A stretch of 64,000 nt of DNA from Anticarsia gemmatalis (Eukaryota > Arthropoda > Insecta > Lepidoptera > Erebidae). The position numbers and the translations under genes were made by a program. Shown one piece after another: positions 21,362 to 36,300 of this stretch (position 1 is its first letter; each line of letters begins with the position of its first letter). The stretch spans positions 11,802,167 through 11,866,166 of the forward strand of contig NC_134762.1 of the NCBI RefSeq assembly GCF_050436995.1, written 5' to 3'. The notes below the pieces were generated by a model, which was given only the letters and a program-made list of their open reading frames with translations, was not told the origin of the DNA and searched no databases.

Positions 21362-24300
21362 CTGCGCACCGAACACACGCGCAATCTGTGAGTACCGTGG
21401 ACACGACGCACTTATGCGTACACATCAGAAACTAGATATTAGATCGGCACCTAGATATATGCCCATGAAGAAGTCAGCGGCGGCGAGGTTGGTGACGAGG
21501 AAGCGCGGCACGTCGATGCGGCTGCGGCTGCACACGAGCACGAACACGACGGTGCCGTTGCCGAGCAGCGCCAGCAGGAACACGGCCCACACGCCGCAGC
21601 GCAGCGTCCACCAGTCGAACAGGTCCACGCAGGGCAGGAAGGGCCCCGGCAGCGGCAGGCAGTGCACGCGCCGCGCCTCGCCGCCCGCCCCCGCCGCGCC
21701 GCCCTCCTCGCTCAGCTCCACGGCGCCGGCGCCCGCCCAGCCCTCCAGCATCGCCTGCAGCCCACCGCCGCCCGCGCCGCTCAGCTCCGACACGTTAACT
21801 GTAACACACGCAAAATGTCAGCGACGGTCATCTTTGAAACGCATGGATTATAATCATCTTATAATATTGTAAGTCGTGTAACTGCGACACATATCCTTGA
21901 TTGGAATATGATAGTTGCCTACCAGTCAAATAAGTAAGCTACTCTTTATGAAATGTCAAAAACACATTTCGACGTAGTGACGCCACTTTTGCAGATTTTC
22001 GTTGATATCAAATGAGTGTCTAATAAAATGTTTCAGTTTGTACTAATTACAATTTCAGCATTATTTACGAAAAACGCTACATAGCCAGAGCATTTTAGAT
22101 GAACCTTTTACGAGTGCGAGTTGAATAATTTTTCGTTAACCCAGGCAACTACCCAATTATCACGTAAGGGCCGGATAGAACAATAGTTAGGTATCGTGTG
22201 GCACGGTGGAGGGTGGAGGGTGGAGGGCGGAGGGAGTACGTACAGTAGTGCGACCAGATGTCGGTGGTGTTGGCCCAGGCGGCGGGGTCGACGTGCAGCG
22301 GCGGCAGGATGACCACGTCGGAGGAGGCGTCCTGGCCGGGCGCGTCGGGCTCGGCGCCGCCCTCCATGAGCGGCATGAACTCGCAGCAGTGGTAGGCGTA
22401 CGACAGCACGAGCGTCTGCACGCGCGGGAACGCGTCGGGCGGGTGGAAGTGGCGCAGGTGCGGGTTGTTGTGCGCCTTCAGGTGCAGCAGCCGCTGCAGC
22501 CCCGCCGCCGGCAGCCACGCGAACACGTTGTTGCCCACGTTCCTGCGAGCACGCACACACACACACATACACACACACGTCACGTGACAACCATTACACA
22601 ACGTTTGTGTCGTGTACAGTCGATTGCCAAAACGCTTTCTATGTTAATAACTTTGTTGTACTTAATTCTGAACTGTCAAATTACAACACTGGCTGATTCA
22701 CGATAGCGCTTATTCATACAAATAAAATAAAGTAAATGAATGGAATTGAAATAATAGCGTTTTCGGCAATAACAAAAAGTTTCTTGGCAGTCGGGCGTGC
22801 TAGGGGACATTTGCGAGTTGTACAATAACAAGCAAACCATTAGCTAGTATAGGTACGCTAAGAATTAATGATATATCAGTAGACTCACAGGTCTTCAAGC
22901 TTGGAGACAGGCACGAACGCCTCGGCGTCGATGTGCTCGATCATGTTGTCCTCGAGGTTCCTGCGACACACGACACAAACAATAGTATGTTAATATCGGT
23001 TCTTAATGTTTGTCACTCATACACAACGAGAACAAGACACACCCTGTAGCTCCCAGTAGAAACTCATTATGCTACCAACTTCATGACTTTTTATGCTTTT
23101 ATTGTCTTTGTTCCCAGAGAATATTCTCCGTATAAGGATAGACAGATTTAGCGCACATTTTTTATGGTTTTTAAACTGTACTCGCACCTACCGTTACAAA
23201 ATAACAAAAACCTACTTACAAAAACGAAGTGCTTCTTGATCACATACCTACATGTACGAACTGTTAGAACTATGTAGGCAGTAGGCAGTAGGTACCTACT
23301 ACACTATTACACGAGCGGTCGTTGCGCTACATACACTTTGTTAAGTGATATTAAATGATATAAGATGATCGTAAGGCCGGGTTGCTATTTGTACTTACGT
23401 AATAACGTTAAAGAAAAGCAATTACAAAAAAATCTGAAAAAATATAGTGTGTCCCGCGGGAGTTGCGCTGAAAATAATCACATGAAAGTTTCGACCTTTA
23501 CGCGTTTATGGCGTTATTATGCAAATAGCGGGCTCCCCAGTGATCCGTCGACAATTAGCGGCGCGTGGTCCCGAGCGGCCCGAGTGGGGCGAGTGGAGCG
23601 AGTGGGGCGACACGCCGGCGCCGCCCCGGGGCACGCCGCTCCGCACGACTCTGTACTGTACACAGTACACGGAGGCTCGACGGGACTCAGGGGACTACCG
23701 AACTAAATCTACATCGAACCACTTTTTACGATACCCATGATACGTTACACGACTATACAGGGTGGAAGCTTTTGTGCGAGAAAATACCTTGTTGATGACA
23801 AAGTAACTCTGCAGAGGAAGAAAGCTCTTTTTATGCGTTCATATTAAGTAAATAAAAAACGGCCGTATAATGAAATGCCCCTAGATGTATGTTTACAATA
23901 CAAGTAGTCAGTAAGGTCAGAACAAAGTTGTCATAACAATCATACGTAAGTCGCACCCCCGGTGCAATACTGTCACTTATGCAAAAATTTAGTTTTTCAG
24001 GAGAAGCATTTAAAACATTAAAACCTCACACAAAAATTACTTCATAAGATATCTATAGATTGGATTTTTTTAACAAAAGTGACAGTGTTGCACCGGGGGT
24101 GCGAAGTATTGAATGAATAGCAATTTGATTGTTTGAAACAACTGTTACTGGTTTGTATTTTTTCGTCCGTTGTATTGAAACATCACTCAAATGTTACGCG
24201 GATTTATTTTTGAGTTTGTAGGAACTATTTTCTTATGTTACAATCAAGCCAACAAAAACATAAGCTTATTTGAAAATGTACTAGTGGGCTGCTATAGACT

Positions 24301-27300
24301 CTATCCAGCTAAATTCCTTGTACCTTTGGTTGTACGTTCGTATTTATCCCCACAAGAAAAATTAAAAGGCCGCATCCTATATGTACATAGGTAGATAGAG
24401 CCACCACCTGATCGTAATATGTAGATAACTGGTGGTGCGCTACTTTATATGAGGCAGTAAAACATGTCGGCGACACTACGTGTGGCCCCGACACATACAC
24501 AACACACGTTACATGCTATATACATACATACACACACACATACATGTACATACACGTATGATACGAGCGAGCACAGAGCGCGCCGAGCTGTCGGCTGTAT
24601 TGTGAATATTGTGATATTGGCTTAGCGAGGAGCCTCGCAATCCGGTTATATGGCCTATATCGACGCCGGCTCACGGAGCGACGCGGAGCTGTTCGCAGCC
24701 GCCACCTGATACTATGACACTCATAATGTGATAACAAAAGGGAAAAGGCCGCGCTATTTGTGTATCTATCAATACTATATACAGAACCGACCATTCAAAG
24801 CTTATGTGTGTATTTTTCATTTGGATCTCCTTCCTTTGTCACGTAGAAACTACAGGAAGACAGTGTAACCGGCTCTATATATTTTCACTTTGCCAACAAA
24901 GTCGTGTCAAGGATATGGAACCTTATACCACCCACACGTCACAAATCTTGAAATTCTTATTTGCTATTCGCAGAGAATTTCTTTAATTCGGATATCTAAC
25001 AATAAGGGTGACCGTAGTTTACGAACAGTGCGCACCTGAGACTGAGCTGCGTTGAATTATTAGTAAAACGAGTCTCTTTTATAAAACGATCCGCGCCATA
25101 ATTAAACCACTTTATAAATACTGGTATGATCGTGCGGCGCGGCGCGGCTCGTGTACCGCGCACCGCACATTCGTGATTAAGGAGCGCCCCTTTCTAAAAT
25201 GTGATAACGATTTAGATTCATTTCAATAACAGGTTGTTTACGAAAGCTCTTGCAGTGACGCTGAGCCACGCCAAGCGCACCGAGGTACCGAGCCAGCGAG
25301 CAACAAGTGATAATTACCGACTTGATATATTATATGTGTGAGACGTGCGCCGAACACACGTCACTTGCAAGTTGCATCACACTCGCGTGGAGTGCAGGCT
25401 TCACCACCTAATACTTCGGTAAATAGTTATATAATTTAATTTTATTTATAGTAACAGACAGTAACAGTTCTGCTAAAGTCCCGAGTCTATCACAATGACT
25501 CTATGACTCTATCAGGTAATAAAAGCCCGAGATACCATACAAAAACACTTTCTTACGCTGTATATACAAATTTTACTGAATCTGACTGATTTAAAGGTAA
25601 TAGCACACACATTGCAAATCTTATAGCGAGTAGCGGCGAGTACGCAGTAGCGGAGAGGTGCAAGTAATGCTGCGCCACCGGCAATGATTTATAGCAGATA
25701 TATCGCACGCACGATACTAGCTGATGTTACACTAACATCGCGGGATTATTGGCGTCTGCTCACACATATGTATGTACCAGCGCGTCCATCACTCACGCGA
25801 GACTCGGGAACCATTACTAACGTTATTGATGAACCATTTACATAATGTACGTACTTACACCGCTTATATACGTCGAGTATGAGTTATGTGCCACATATTA
25901 CAGCGCGTACAGCGAGCTACGACGCTAATCGAATCATAACAGTTCAATGTTGGTTTGGCGAAGTATACAGCATTAGTTATTGGCGCCTTGCCACAAACAA
26001 CTATCCAACTCTAAGGCCGGGACTCCACCAAAGCAGAGATGTGTGCGGTGTGCTGTGTGCTGTGCGAGAAGAGATGTTTTTCAGCTCGCGGGACTCCACC
26101 AAAGCGGAGATGTGTGCGGTGTGCTGTGTGCTGTGCGATAAAAGCGTGTGCTCGCGCGCACGGTACTAGCAAGATGGCCGGCCGGCGCGCGCGCGGGGTT
26201 CTGCGGGTTGCTAGCGGGCGAGAGGGGGGAGGGTGACATCGCTCACTGCACGCCGCTCACATCTCTCGTCTCCACTGCGCGTCGTCCGCGCACAGCTCAC
26301 ATCTCCGCTTCCATCGCGAATTCGCGACATACAAATATTACACATCTCCGCACAGCGATCTCCACTGAAGCTGAGCGGAGAGGAGACGTGTCAATAACTC
26401 AATTCTATTGGTTGTTTAAAAAACATCTCCTCTCCGCTCGTCTCGTCTCCGCTTTGGTGGAGTCCCGGCCTAAGTGTTGTAGATTTGATTCCCAAGCGAG
26501 ACAAATATTTGTACAATATCAGACCAAAAGTTGTACGTACGATGTAAAAGCAATCGTTTCAGATCTGATAATGTCGGTGTGTTTTCTGTCCGGGATTGTA
26601 AGTTGTGCGAAAAGTCAAAGGTAACACCAATCGAAGGTTACGGGGATTATTTGGAGCCATGGGTAAAGTGGGATGTAGAGATTAGAGCGGTCGTTTAATA
26701 CGCGTGGTGCGTGGCTCAGGTAGTGAGTGCGGGCGGCGGCCACTGCGACCTTGTGAGCAAAGCCTACGGCGCGGAGCTTACGGTGTGAGCCGCAAGGTCG
26801 CGCGATGTGGGTCACCGACACACCGACACACCGCACGCAGCGCACTCACCGCACTCGGCGCACCCGGCGCATGCACACAGTCACTGTGGTGTAGTGCTCG
26901 CTCAGTGGCCGCTCATTCACCGCGTGTCCTTAAGAATGGACTTTGACATGCGATTGTAACTATTAAGGCTATCACTGATAGGTAATCTTTAACAGAACCA
27001 GTTCCCCTCCCTCGCAAACAACATTATAAATAATGTCGAAGCAAAAAAGTTTGCCGAGGTCTTTGATCCTCTTTATACGCTAAAGAGGACGGCAGTTTTG
27101 GAAGAGTTGAACATAAAAATAAGAAATATGAACTAATAAGTATCACTTATATTCACACTTAAGAAAACTTGTTGGTACTAGAGATCGTTTGTCTGACCAC
27201 GCTCGTGAAGTATTCAATTGTTGTGTGAATAAAACCTTCTTAATATCAAACTAAAATATAAAACTTTCCTAATATCCTTGACAATGTATTGAAGTCCGTT

Positions 27301-30300
27301 TTAATATAAAGGTAACAGCAGCCCGGAGACGCAGTCGTCGCATAATAAGTACTTATCTAAACATCGTAGAGATTGTTGTTAACTTTTCTTAACCCGCTGG
27401 GAACGAAGTACGATAAAAGCTCCGCAAGTATAATCAACAGTACAGTTGTACACTCATTACAATTAAAGCGGCTCTATCTTCTGAAGTGCTTGTGGTGAGT
27501 TGTTCACTGCTAGATGTACTGAGTGTTGGGGTGGTGATGTGGTGACGTGGTCACGTGGTGACGTGGTGACGTGGTGACGTGGTGACGTGGTGACGTGTAC
27601 TCACAGTACTTGCAGGTCGGGCGTGTGCAGGAAGGCGTCGGAGGGCAGGCGGCGCAGGCGGTTGCGCGCCAGCACCAGGTCGTGCAGGCGCCGCAGACCC
27701 TCCAGCGACGAGCCGTCCACGAACGAGATCTCGTTACCTGACAGGTCCCTGCACATAATACCTTTGATTTTTAAACTGTCCCTTGATCACTGCTACTAGG
27801 TTCTGTAAAAATCCCATCCTGCTGTTTTGTTTTTATAGAAGCTAACAATGTAGACTGTCCATCTTCTATCGATAGTAAGGATCGACAGACGTAGACGTAG
27901 AAGTATTCCGAGGCACGAAAATATTTTGGAACTTAATTTTCAGGCAAACGTTAAGATTATCTTTACAGAAAATACCAATAATAACGTTTTCGCATTTTAG
28001 CTACGTTTCTCGTGACATAGATATCATAGTGAGTGTTGTGAGTGTTGCGTGAGTGCACTTCACTCGTCTACTTGACACTCAGAGTTTTATTAATATGGGG
28101 GTCAGGGGCGCGGCGGTCGAGTGTTGAGTCTGTCTCCAAAGTTGTCGGTGACGGACGACTCGTCCGCCGGCCACTGCTCACGACGAGACGCTTACTGACG
28201 GCTACAACTTATGAGTTAACTATGCTATTTTATCTTAACCTCTTTTTAATCAAAAAAATTAGGAATAAAGGCTGATTTGATGAAGAAGAATATGAAGTTT
28301 TCGTTTTCGTTATAATATTGCTGAAAAAATATTCAGCAGCGCCGCGCCGCCACTTTCAGTGTGAGGGTTGTTCAATGTTCGCAGATGGACAAGCAATTAA
28401 TCACGTCCACGTACTATCGCGTGTATCGCGTTGTTCTGACGTGCCACTATACGTAGCGTGTACACTTTACACGGTGGAATCGTTTTATGTCGCTTCTCGT
28501 CTACCCATTAATACAGAGGTAAATATGAAAATTAAGCGTTGGTTGGTTTCCCAATAATCAATATAAAGTGTCAAATTTCAATTAAAGGCAAGTATCGTGA
28601 AGAGTAAGACAGTAAGTCAGTGAGGCAGGTGTACTCACAGCACTCTCAGCTCGGAGCAGTCGCGCAGCTCGGGCACGCGCTCCAACATGTTCAGCTTCAC
28701 GTCCCTGACGACACACAACACATCGTTACACAACATCACACATGCATGACACGTGGCACGTCGCTCACTTTCACCAGCTCATCACGACGGTTACGGGAGT
28801 TCCTCCCGCGGGACGAGCCCTCCTCGTTAACTAAATATGAATACCAATTTGCGTCGACACCATTCAAAATATTCAAATTGGCAATTTACAGATTACATCT
28901 CGTTAATAACTGTGAATGTCCGGAAACGGGTCATTAGGTCAATATCACTGAGTGACGAGCACCGAGGGGAGAGCGGGGGCGGGGAGGGGAGGCGCGGGGG
29001 GAGGGGGCACAGATGTCTGTTTACATAATATTGTATCGACAGTTTATATTTATAGCTGATCCCATAAAGCGAGGCCAACGAACAAACAATATTGACGGAA
29101 CAAAAGGATTGAGGTGTTGCGAGTGTTGTGAGTGTTGTGTGTGTAGTGAGCCGGCACTGAGGCAATGTTCGACGTCACGTGTGAGCTGATCCCCAGCATC
29201 CCCAACTCAATTAAAGTAGGGCGGCACTTCACTCACATGTTCAAGCAGGCTCGTGTCACTGATCTATTTATTAGGATTGAGAGTGTCAGGGGAATCAACA
29301 GCCCCTTCACAATCCCTGAGTAGTGCGCACACGTGCACAGTGTCCTCGCGCTCTTCACTCAGTAGAGTCAGTAGGTGTACACACTCACAGAGCAGATCCG
29401 CGCTTGTATCCAATGCCTGGGATTATCTGTGGAGCGTCGGTCGTCGTCTCACCACTCTCACCTCACACCTCCGCTATACATTCGGACTAGTTAAATCCTA
29501 ATCGATTTGCAAAGCTCCGCTCTTAAGTCGGTTTCCGTTCGGATGTGGGTTACCATTCTACATTCTACACTACACTGTAATATCGCTACCAAAGCGGATG
29601 AAGCAAATGAATACCTACTCGGAAATTGAAGAATACTAGGGACTTATTTGTTACCAAGGAATTGTCGCGGTTTGAAACTTAAATGTCATAGGATAGGACG
29701 GAGTGTGGGTTAGAAATATGTATTGTTATTTTGTAGATGAACAATGAAGATGAACAGATAGTAATGTAGTATGTAATAGTGTAATACTGACAGTGAGCGC
29801 AGCTGCGGCGTGTGCTTGCACAGGTCGGGCGGCAGCGCGGTGAGGCGCGCGCGGTCGGCGCGCAGCGTGCGCAGCCGCGACGTGCCGTTCAGCGCCGGCA
29901 GCACGCGCAGCGACCGCGCCTCCGACACCACGCTGTACACCACACATACACGTTGTACACACATATACATATATTATGTACTCTCAGGTAATACAAGTCA
30001 ATACTACCTCATGATCTGATCATTACTATCTATCTATAAGCTTGAGTTACTAATAGTACCTATCTATATATCTACATTGTAGAACTTTCCTGAAAAAGGC
30101 TTAAACATTATACATTAGTTGGGGTCATCGATCTTAGTAAAATACCGTCTTATCGTGTTTGGGTGACCTAAACGTGTCAATGTTTTAATGAGCAATCAAT
30201 AAACTATGAAATTATAAAGACATACATATATTATATACTTGAGCTTTAAGCAACTTGGACAGTAGCTGATATTCATGAGGCACACACGGTCAACAAGGAA

Positions 30301-33300
30301 ATAAACAACAAAATCAAAAAGCATCTGGAATCAATGCTTATAAGTTAATTATATTAATACACTTAAGTCCGGTTCCATTTGGAAAACTAATTAAATAAAC
30401 GGTAACAACGGCGAGCAATGAAAAACGTAATGAAATTAAGTGACGCCCGCGCTCTCTGTCCTCCTTCCTGCCTCCTTCACGCTCATGACGGTCATGACGG
30501 ATATACAACAAGTAGCGTCTGTCAGCGACTCGGCTGACGGCGCTGAATCCGCGGTACTCCGACAAAAATAAAGAAAAATATCTCCAACGCGATTACGTTT
30601 TAAATTGCGGGTACATTATACAAATTTCCCTCGGCTTTTAGAAGAAAGCTGAGCCGGACTATATTACTTTTAAATTGAGAACATAAATTAAATGTTAATA
30701 GCGAGTGGGAGTCTATCATTATTCATGTTTTATTTTTTATGCATCATGAATAAACATTGCTGCGAAGCCTAGACAATTGTTTTATCCTGGATCTCAAACA
30801 AGAATAGCATATTCATAGGATATTCAATCACTTTTTAGATATCATTGTCCGAGACTCTACAGCAACATTTCCATAAATATTATACGCGGAGCGGACCCAC
30901 TCTATAAAGTTTATTTCACGTGTATGTGTGTGTGAGTGTGAGTGTGTGTGTACGCAAACAGCTGGTCCGGTGGAAGAGTAAGTTGATCGAATTACATTAT
31001 ACTAATGATAGCAAACAAAGCTGATCATTAATCTGGTGTGATCCGGCGCGTGTGCGGGAGGGTGCGTGTTTGTCCTACTTCGAGGGACCTTGACCGAACA
31101 ATACCAGGAGCATATAACAGCGTGGTGATCGTATCGCACGCATGCAGCAGTTAACATTACCACCACAGGCACCGTATAACAACATTACTACACTTGCCCC
31201 CTTCGCGTGACAGCGCCGGGAGGAGGGAGGAGGGTAACAACTTTTTTAATAACTTGCGACGATATGCGTGTGAGGAAACTTCACGGTTCAACAGAAATGC
31301 GTCTCTACATAATGCTGTTGGTCTGTACAAACAGTATGCAGCCCTCATTTTCTAAGAGTTTTTCTGAATACTATAAAATTAGATACTATTATGTATTGTT
31401 TTATCCACGAATCAATTGACGTTATCGAATTACTTTCGTAGAATAAAGGAAAGAAGCTCTACCTTTTTCGAACGGGAGGTAATTTTATTAACTTTGACTG
31501 TATGTACGTCGTCGGATAACAATAAATATTATTGGGTCGAGATTACTATTATGAATTCATTTTAACTCCAAGACGCTGTATTAATAACTAGCTGACCCGC
31601 GCAACTTCGCTTGCGTCACCTAAGAGAATGGGTCAAAATTTTCTCCGTTTTTGTAACATTTTTCGTTGCTACTCCGCTCCTAATGACCGTAGCGTGATGT
31701 TATATAGCCTATAGCCTTCCTCGATAAATGGGCTATCTAACACTGAAAGAATTTTTCAAATCGGACCAGTAGTTCCTGAGATTAGCGCGTTTAAACAAAC
31801 AAACAAACAAACAATCAAACAAACAAACAAACTCTTCAGCTTTATTATATTATATTATAGTATAGATAGATGGTTGTTCTTAAAATTGTAATAGATTTTC
31901 GTTTCGTATTTTGTGTCACGCTGTCATTCACGGAGAATTTAATATCAAATTGTGTTATTAAAATGCCGTAAAAGATGATGGAATACTTTGTTTAACCGTG
32001 ACCGTACTCGCGGTGCTCGGCATGTGGGTCATGTGGGACAACAATGTGAACATTTTCCTCGTGTCGCTCATGATCTGTCTCTACGTCCCGCGTGCCCGTG
32101 AGCCCGTATGGCCGGGTCCCGACAAAGGCGACAACACCGATGTAAACAACTTACAGTATATAAACAATTTCCCTTCGCTTCAGGACCTCCCTCACTCCCG
32201 CACCCACTAATATGTTTACTAAACATTTTTCTATTGCAAATATGTTGTTCATTCGGTATGCTGTGTTTGTGTCGTTGTGTGTGTGACGTGTGTACTCTCG
32301 TGAGACCTGATACTGGCACGTCATCTACTTATGATATTATACTGATGGTTTTCAATTACATCCTCTTTATCATATATCTCTTATGATTCACTAAAGCTTA
32401 TATTGGTAAAACATAACTTTTATAGCGAAGTAATGGTCAGCGGTCCCTCGAGGGTGACGGCTCCGGCGACAACTGTTTATGTTTGTGTTTACGAGCGGCG
32501 AGTGCTGCGTGTGCGTTAATACTTTAATGTCCCGCGACGAACACATCAACACACTACGATAAAAACACATATTTGGAGCTTTACGACCGCTATTAAATCA
32601 CACAAGTAATGCCATCAAACAATTAGTAGCACGATCTCTTTCCCTGGGCTAATGCTGACGTCAAATTAGCACAAACACGGCCCCGGCCGGGAAGGTAGTC
32701 GTCGCATGTTATCGTCGATAGCGGTATCAGCTGTCGCGGCAGGCGGCTCGGCTCGTCGCCGGCGCGGTGCCGGAAGCGTCGAGTGTCGGCGTCAGTTCCG
32801 CGGCTTATCCACCGGATCCAGTTCCGGCGCCGGTGCGGAATAATTTCCGATGCGGCATCGTATCGCGGCGCAGTGGCGGCGGCAAGCGAGCGCAGCTCTA
32901 CGAGGGAGGACACCGGACGGACGCACTAGTCGCTCTGCTGTGACGTCATAGTTGCAGCGTCGATACTGCGCCCGAGCGCGGAGGACGGAGGACGGAGGGG
33001 AACGCACGCAACACATTCCTGCACCTCACATGTACGCTACTAATAGTACATACCTAGTATCAGTGCTATCTAGAACAGATATTATTAAATTGTAACCCGG
33101 TATTTGTGAGCTCCAGCGTACGCGTGGATGTGTTACACGCTGGAAATAGTAGCCTACTTATAAATGTGAAAGTTTGGGAGGAAGTCAAACGTCGTTGTCA
33201 ATTATTCATATATTTTCCTATGTCCTTTATATTTGTATAGTATAATTATAATAGACGGTATCACACTCGTATGAGACTCGCGCGGCGGCGAGGGCGGATG

Positions 33301-36300
33301 GCAATGTCTCTATAAATTGTAATGAGTCACTCGACGCTAACAACTGTCACAAGGGCGTGTTTTAATTAGAGGCAAGAATAGTCGGGGCCACGTCGACGTT
33401 TCCTTATTTTTATTTGTTTATTAGATGATCTTTATAACTTGAACATTGTAGTAATATAATTAAAGCGCTCTACTACTAATGGTCGCCGTGACCCTGGCCG
33501 CTGCCGCCTCCGCCGCGCTGTGCGTCGACGCGAGAGAACGAACCACTTAGTAATTGTTTACAAAGATGGTTTAATTGACATTCAGCGAAGCGTGGAATTA
33601 AAATCACCCTCTTGATCTCTACTGATCAAACTTTACTCACATTTCTAACAATTTTGTATCAAAGAGTTGAAAATCCTTGATTGGCCGATCGTTTACATTA
33701 TTTTTAACGTTTATAGAGCGCAAGATTTTGTAAACATAGCTCCCTGAAATCACCTAACACGGATTTCATCAGTAAGAATAGCGGAAACTCGTGACGAGCA
33801 GGAGCATTACATAGCATACATAGCATCACATGTCATGTGTTACATAAATATGGCAAGTTCGGTGAAGGCATCGCATGAAGTTATTGTAAACATGGTCCGG
33901 ACGTCGCCGCGTCGTCAGCACAAACACCAAAACAACGAAACCTTGGACTTGTTTTGGTGTCTGCTCGCCACTGACCGCTGCGGGCAACTCGTTCCACCAG
34001 CTCTACCTACCGCTCACACGCTTCCGTGAAGATAAGCATTACTCATCACATTACTACTCTGAAGATAAGGGATCACAACGGATTGTATTTTTTCGTTCTC
34101 TTAGTTGTAAGCCTCTGTAACTCACTCAATATTTCAGCCAGCCTTGAGGTCCCTCTCATTGGATTTACGACGTCATGCGTCAGGTCTAATTGACAACCAG
34201 CGACTGATTTACGATATAACTGATCTCAGGGGTGGACTTGTTTCACCTACGATTTACGAACCTGTGTTGAAAAGAGCTCCTGTGTGCTTTCGCTGCGGTG
34301 TTGGTTTACGTGTCAACAACATTAAAAATGGCTAAATGGAAACTAAGTGGCTTTAGTAACCGTAGTTTTTATGATTATGACTTGTAATTTGGGGTTCGTA
34401 AGGCAGATTTTATAAGGATTTATATGAGTAATTGTGTTGGTAAAACTGGTCGTTGAACCGTGAGGTGGACGGTGGTAACTCACAGCGTGGTGAGATGTGT
34501 GAGGTGGTGCAGCGCGGCGGTGTGCACGCGGCCCAGCGGGTTAGCGCGCAGCTCCAGCCGCGCCAGGCGCCGGCACGCCTGCAGCACGCCCGCCTCCACC
34601 ACCTCCACGCGGTTGCTCGCCACCGACCTGCACACACACGCACACGTACAGCACGCGTACACCACACGAACCAGCAGCTAGCGGCTCCAGGGTAGCGGCA
34701 GTAACACTTACAGGTCTTCCAGCATCGGCAGCAGGCGCACCGCCACCGGCACCGCGGTCAGCAGGTTCTCCTCCAAGCGTCTGCACAAACAAACCACTTT
34801 ATGTTGAAGTACAACAGCACTGCTAGCAAAACGCTACTGTTCTAGGGTCTCAGCACACATATGGGATCGGAAAGGGATCGTCATCGTATCGCCTCGAGCC
34901 GTTCAGAATGGTTTGTATTAAACTCCCTACTGCAACGCACACTAACCGTAATAATAACGTAATCGCCTCGCCTCGGAACAGGCTCCGAACTTGAATTCCC
35001 GCGCTTACGGCTCATCGTCCCCGCGCTTACGTTTCTCCGTCCCCGCGCTTACGTCTCTCCGTACCCGAGCTCACATCTCTTCGTCCACCCTTTCCCCTTT
35101 CCCCTCCCGCGACTTGCCTGCTAAAGACGCCGCCAAGTGCTATGGCGTAAGCGTGGTGTCGCCTAGCCGTAGCCGAGTTGACGTACAGGCGCTGCTGATA
35201 CGCTTTCGTTACGTGCATACAGTAGGTTGACGCCTGGTTGACAGCGAGGCGAAAGGCGTTACGGTTACGATCCCTTTCCGATCCCGTATGTGTGCTGAGA
35301 CCTCTATTGTGTATTGGCCTTTATTGCGGCAGACATTTACGAGTTCAGCATTAGTTAGGGGCTTAGTGGTCGCCGCTCCACCGCCGCTCAGCGGAGCGGA
35401 CATGATCGCGCCCGGTCCGCTCCGGCGATAACATACGCGGTTCACACGTCACCGCACTCACCGCACTCATCGTGCTCATCGTGTTCATCGCAGTGGGCGC
35501 ACTCGCCGCGGCGCCGCTATCAGCGCGCTCGACTGGAAACTACATCAGTCACCGGCTCGAGTGCCTCTCAATAACACATGCTCATTCCAACCATTTTGGC
35601 AAAAACTTCTCCAACTATTCTGGAAGCTTTTTTTTGGGCCTTACATTTCTTATCAAGTTTGTTTTTGGGTGAATGGATAGTTCGAGTAGACTAGACATGA
35701 AATATTAAAATAAGCGTAAAAATATTGTTGGCAGTTTAAGTAAGGGTAAATCAGTTTTCCCAGTGTGGTTCCGGGACATGACGATCAGCAGTCGTATACA
35801 TTACCAGTCGGAGTGTCGGAGCAACGAGACAGTTTTATGTGGGGTAATGAATAGTAATGACCGCGGCTCCGCGCTCCCTCCACGCTGTAACTTTTAAGTG
35901 TCGCTCGAAGTGTCGGTCGTCGGTCGTCGGTCGTTGGTCGCGGCGGCCCGATGATGGTTCACTAATTAAGTGCGTGACGGCGAAGTTGTGCGGAACACGT
36001 TATGTGGCGCAAGTGACGGCTTGTACTGAAGCCTCAAGTGATGAGCTTACTGCGACTAGTACTTCAAATGTTCGTATATTGTAGTGATGTAGTTGTTATA
36101 CTCACAGCACTCGCAGCGCGGGCGTGTTGGTGAAGGCGCGCTCGTCGATCATCACGATGCGGTTCCGCTTCAGCACTCTGACAACAAACAACACATAACA
36201 CATAGTTAGTACAGGATTATATTGTGATTCAATTAGTTACTATTAACGGTAAGAGTTCCAAAACCGCCTGTTCTTCACCGCATTGAAGACATCACGTTCC

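Larger units (their letters stand above)
22961..27604 (-). other. LGR2 intron, 4.6 kb
   Basis: Holds the palindromic element at 23951-24104, the inverted-repeat element at 26015-26470, CA/TA microsatellite at about 24520-24560 and the tandem repeat abutting the exon at 27605. No exon-like sequence was found in the remainder. Confidence 0.6.

Noticed and set aside
19929..21872. Very long plus-strand open frame (about 647 codons)
   Set aside because: It lies antisense to the LGR2 7TM exons, runs through their splice sites and encodes only Arg/Ala/Gly-rich low complexity; GC richness removes stop codons on both strands.
27531..27597. Regular repeats that could suggest a CRISPR array
   Set aside because: Units of 8 bp with no spacers in an animal intron: a minisatellite.
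32623..33016. Minus-strand open frames in the LGR2 intron
   Set aside because: No LRR or other family resemblance and no acceptor/donor pair in phase 2; likely a CG-rich non-coding patch.
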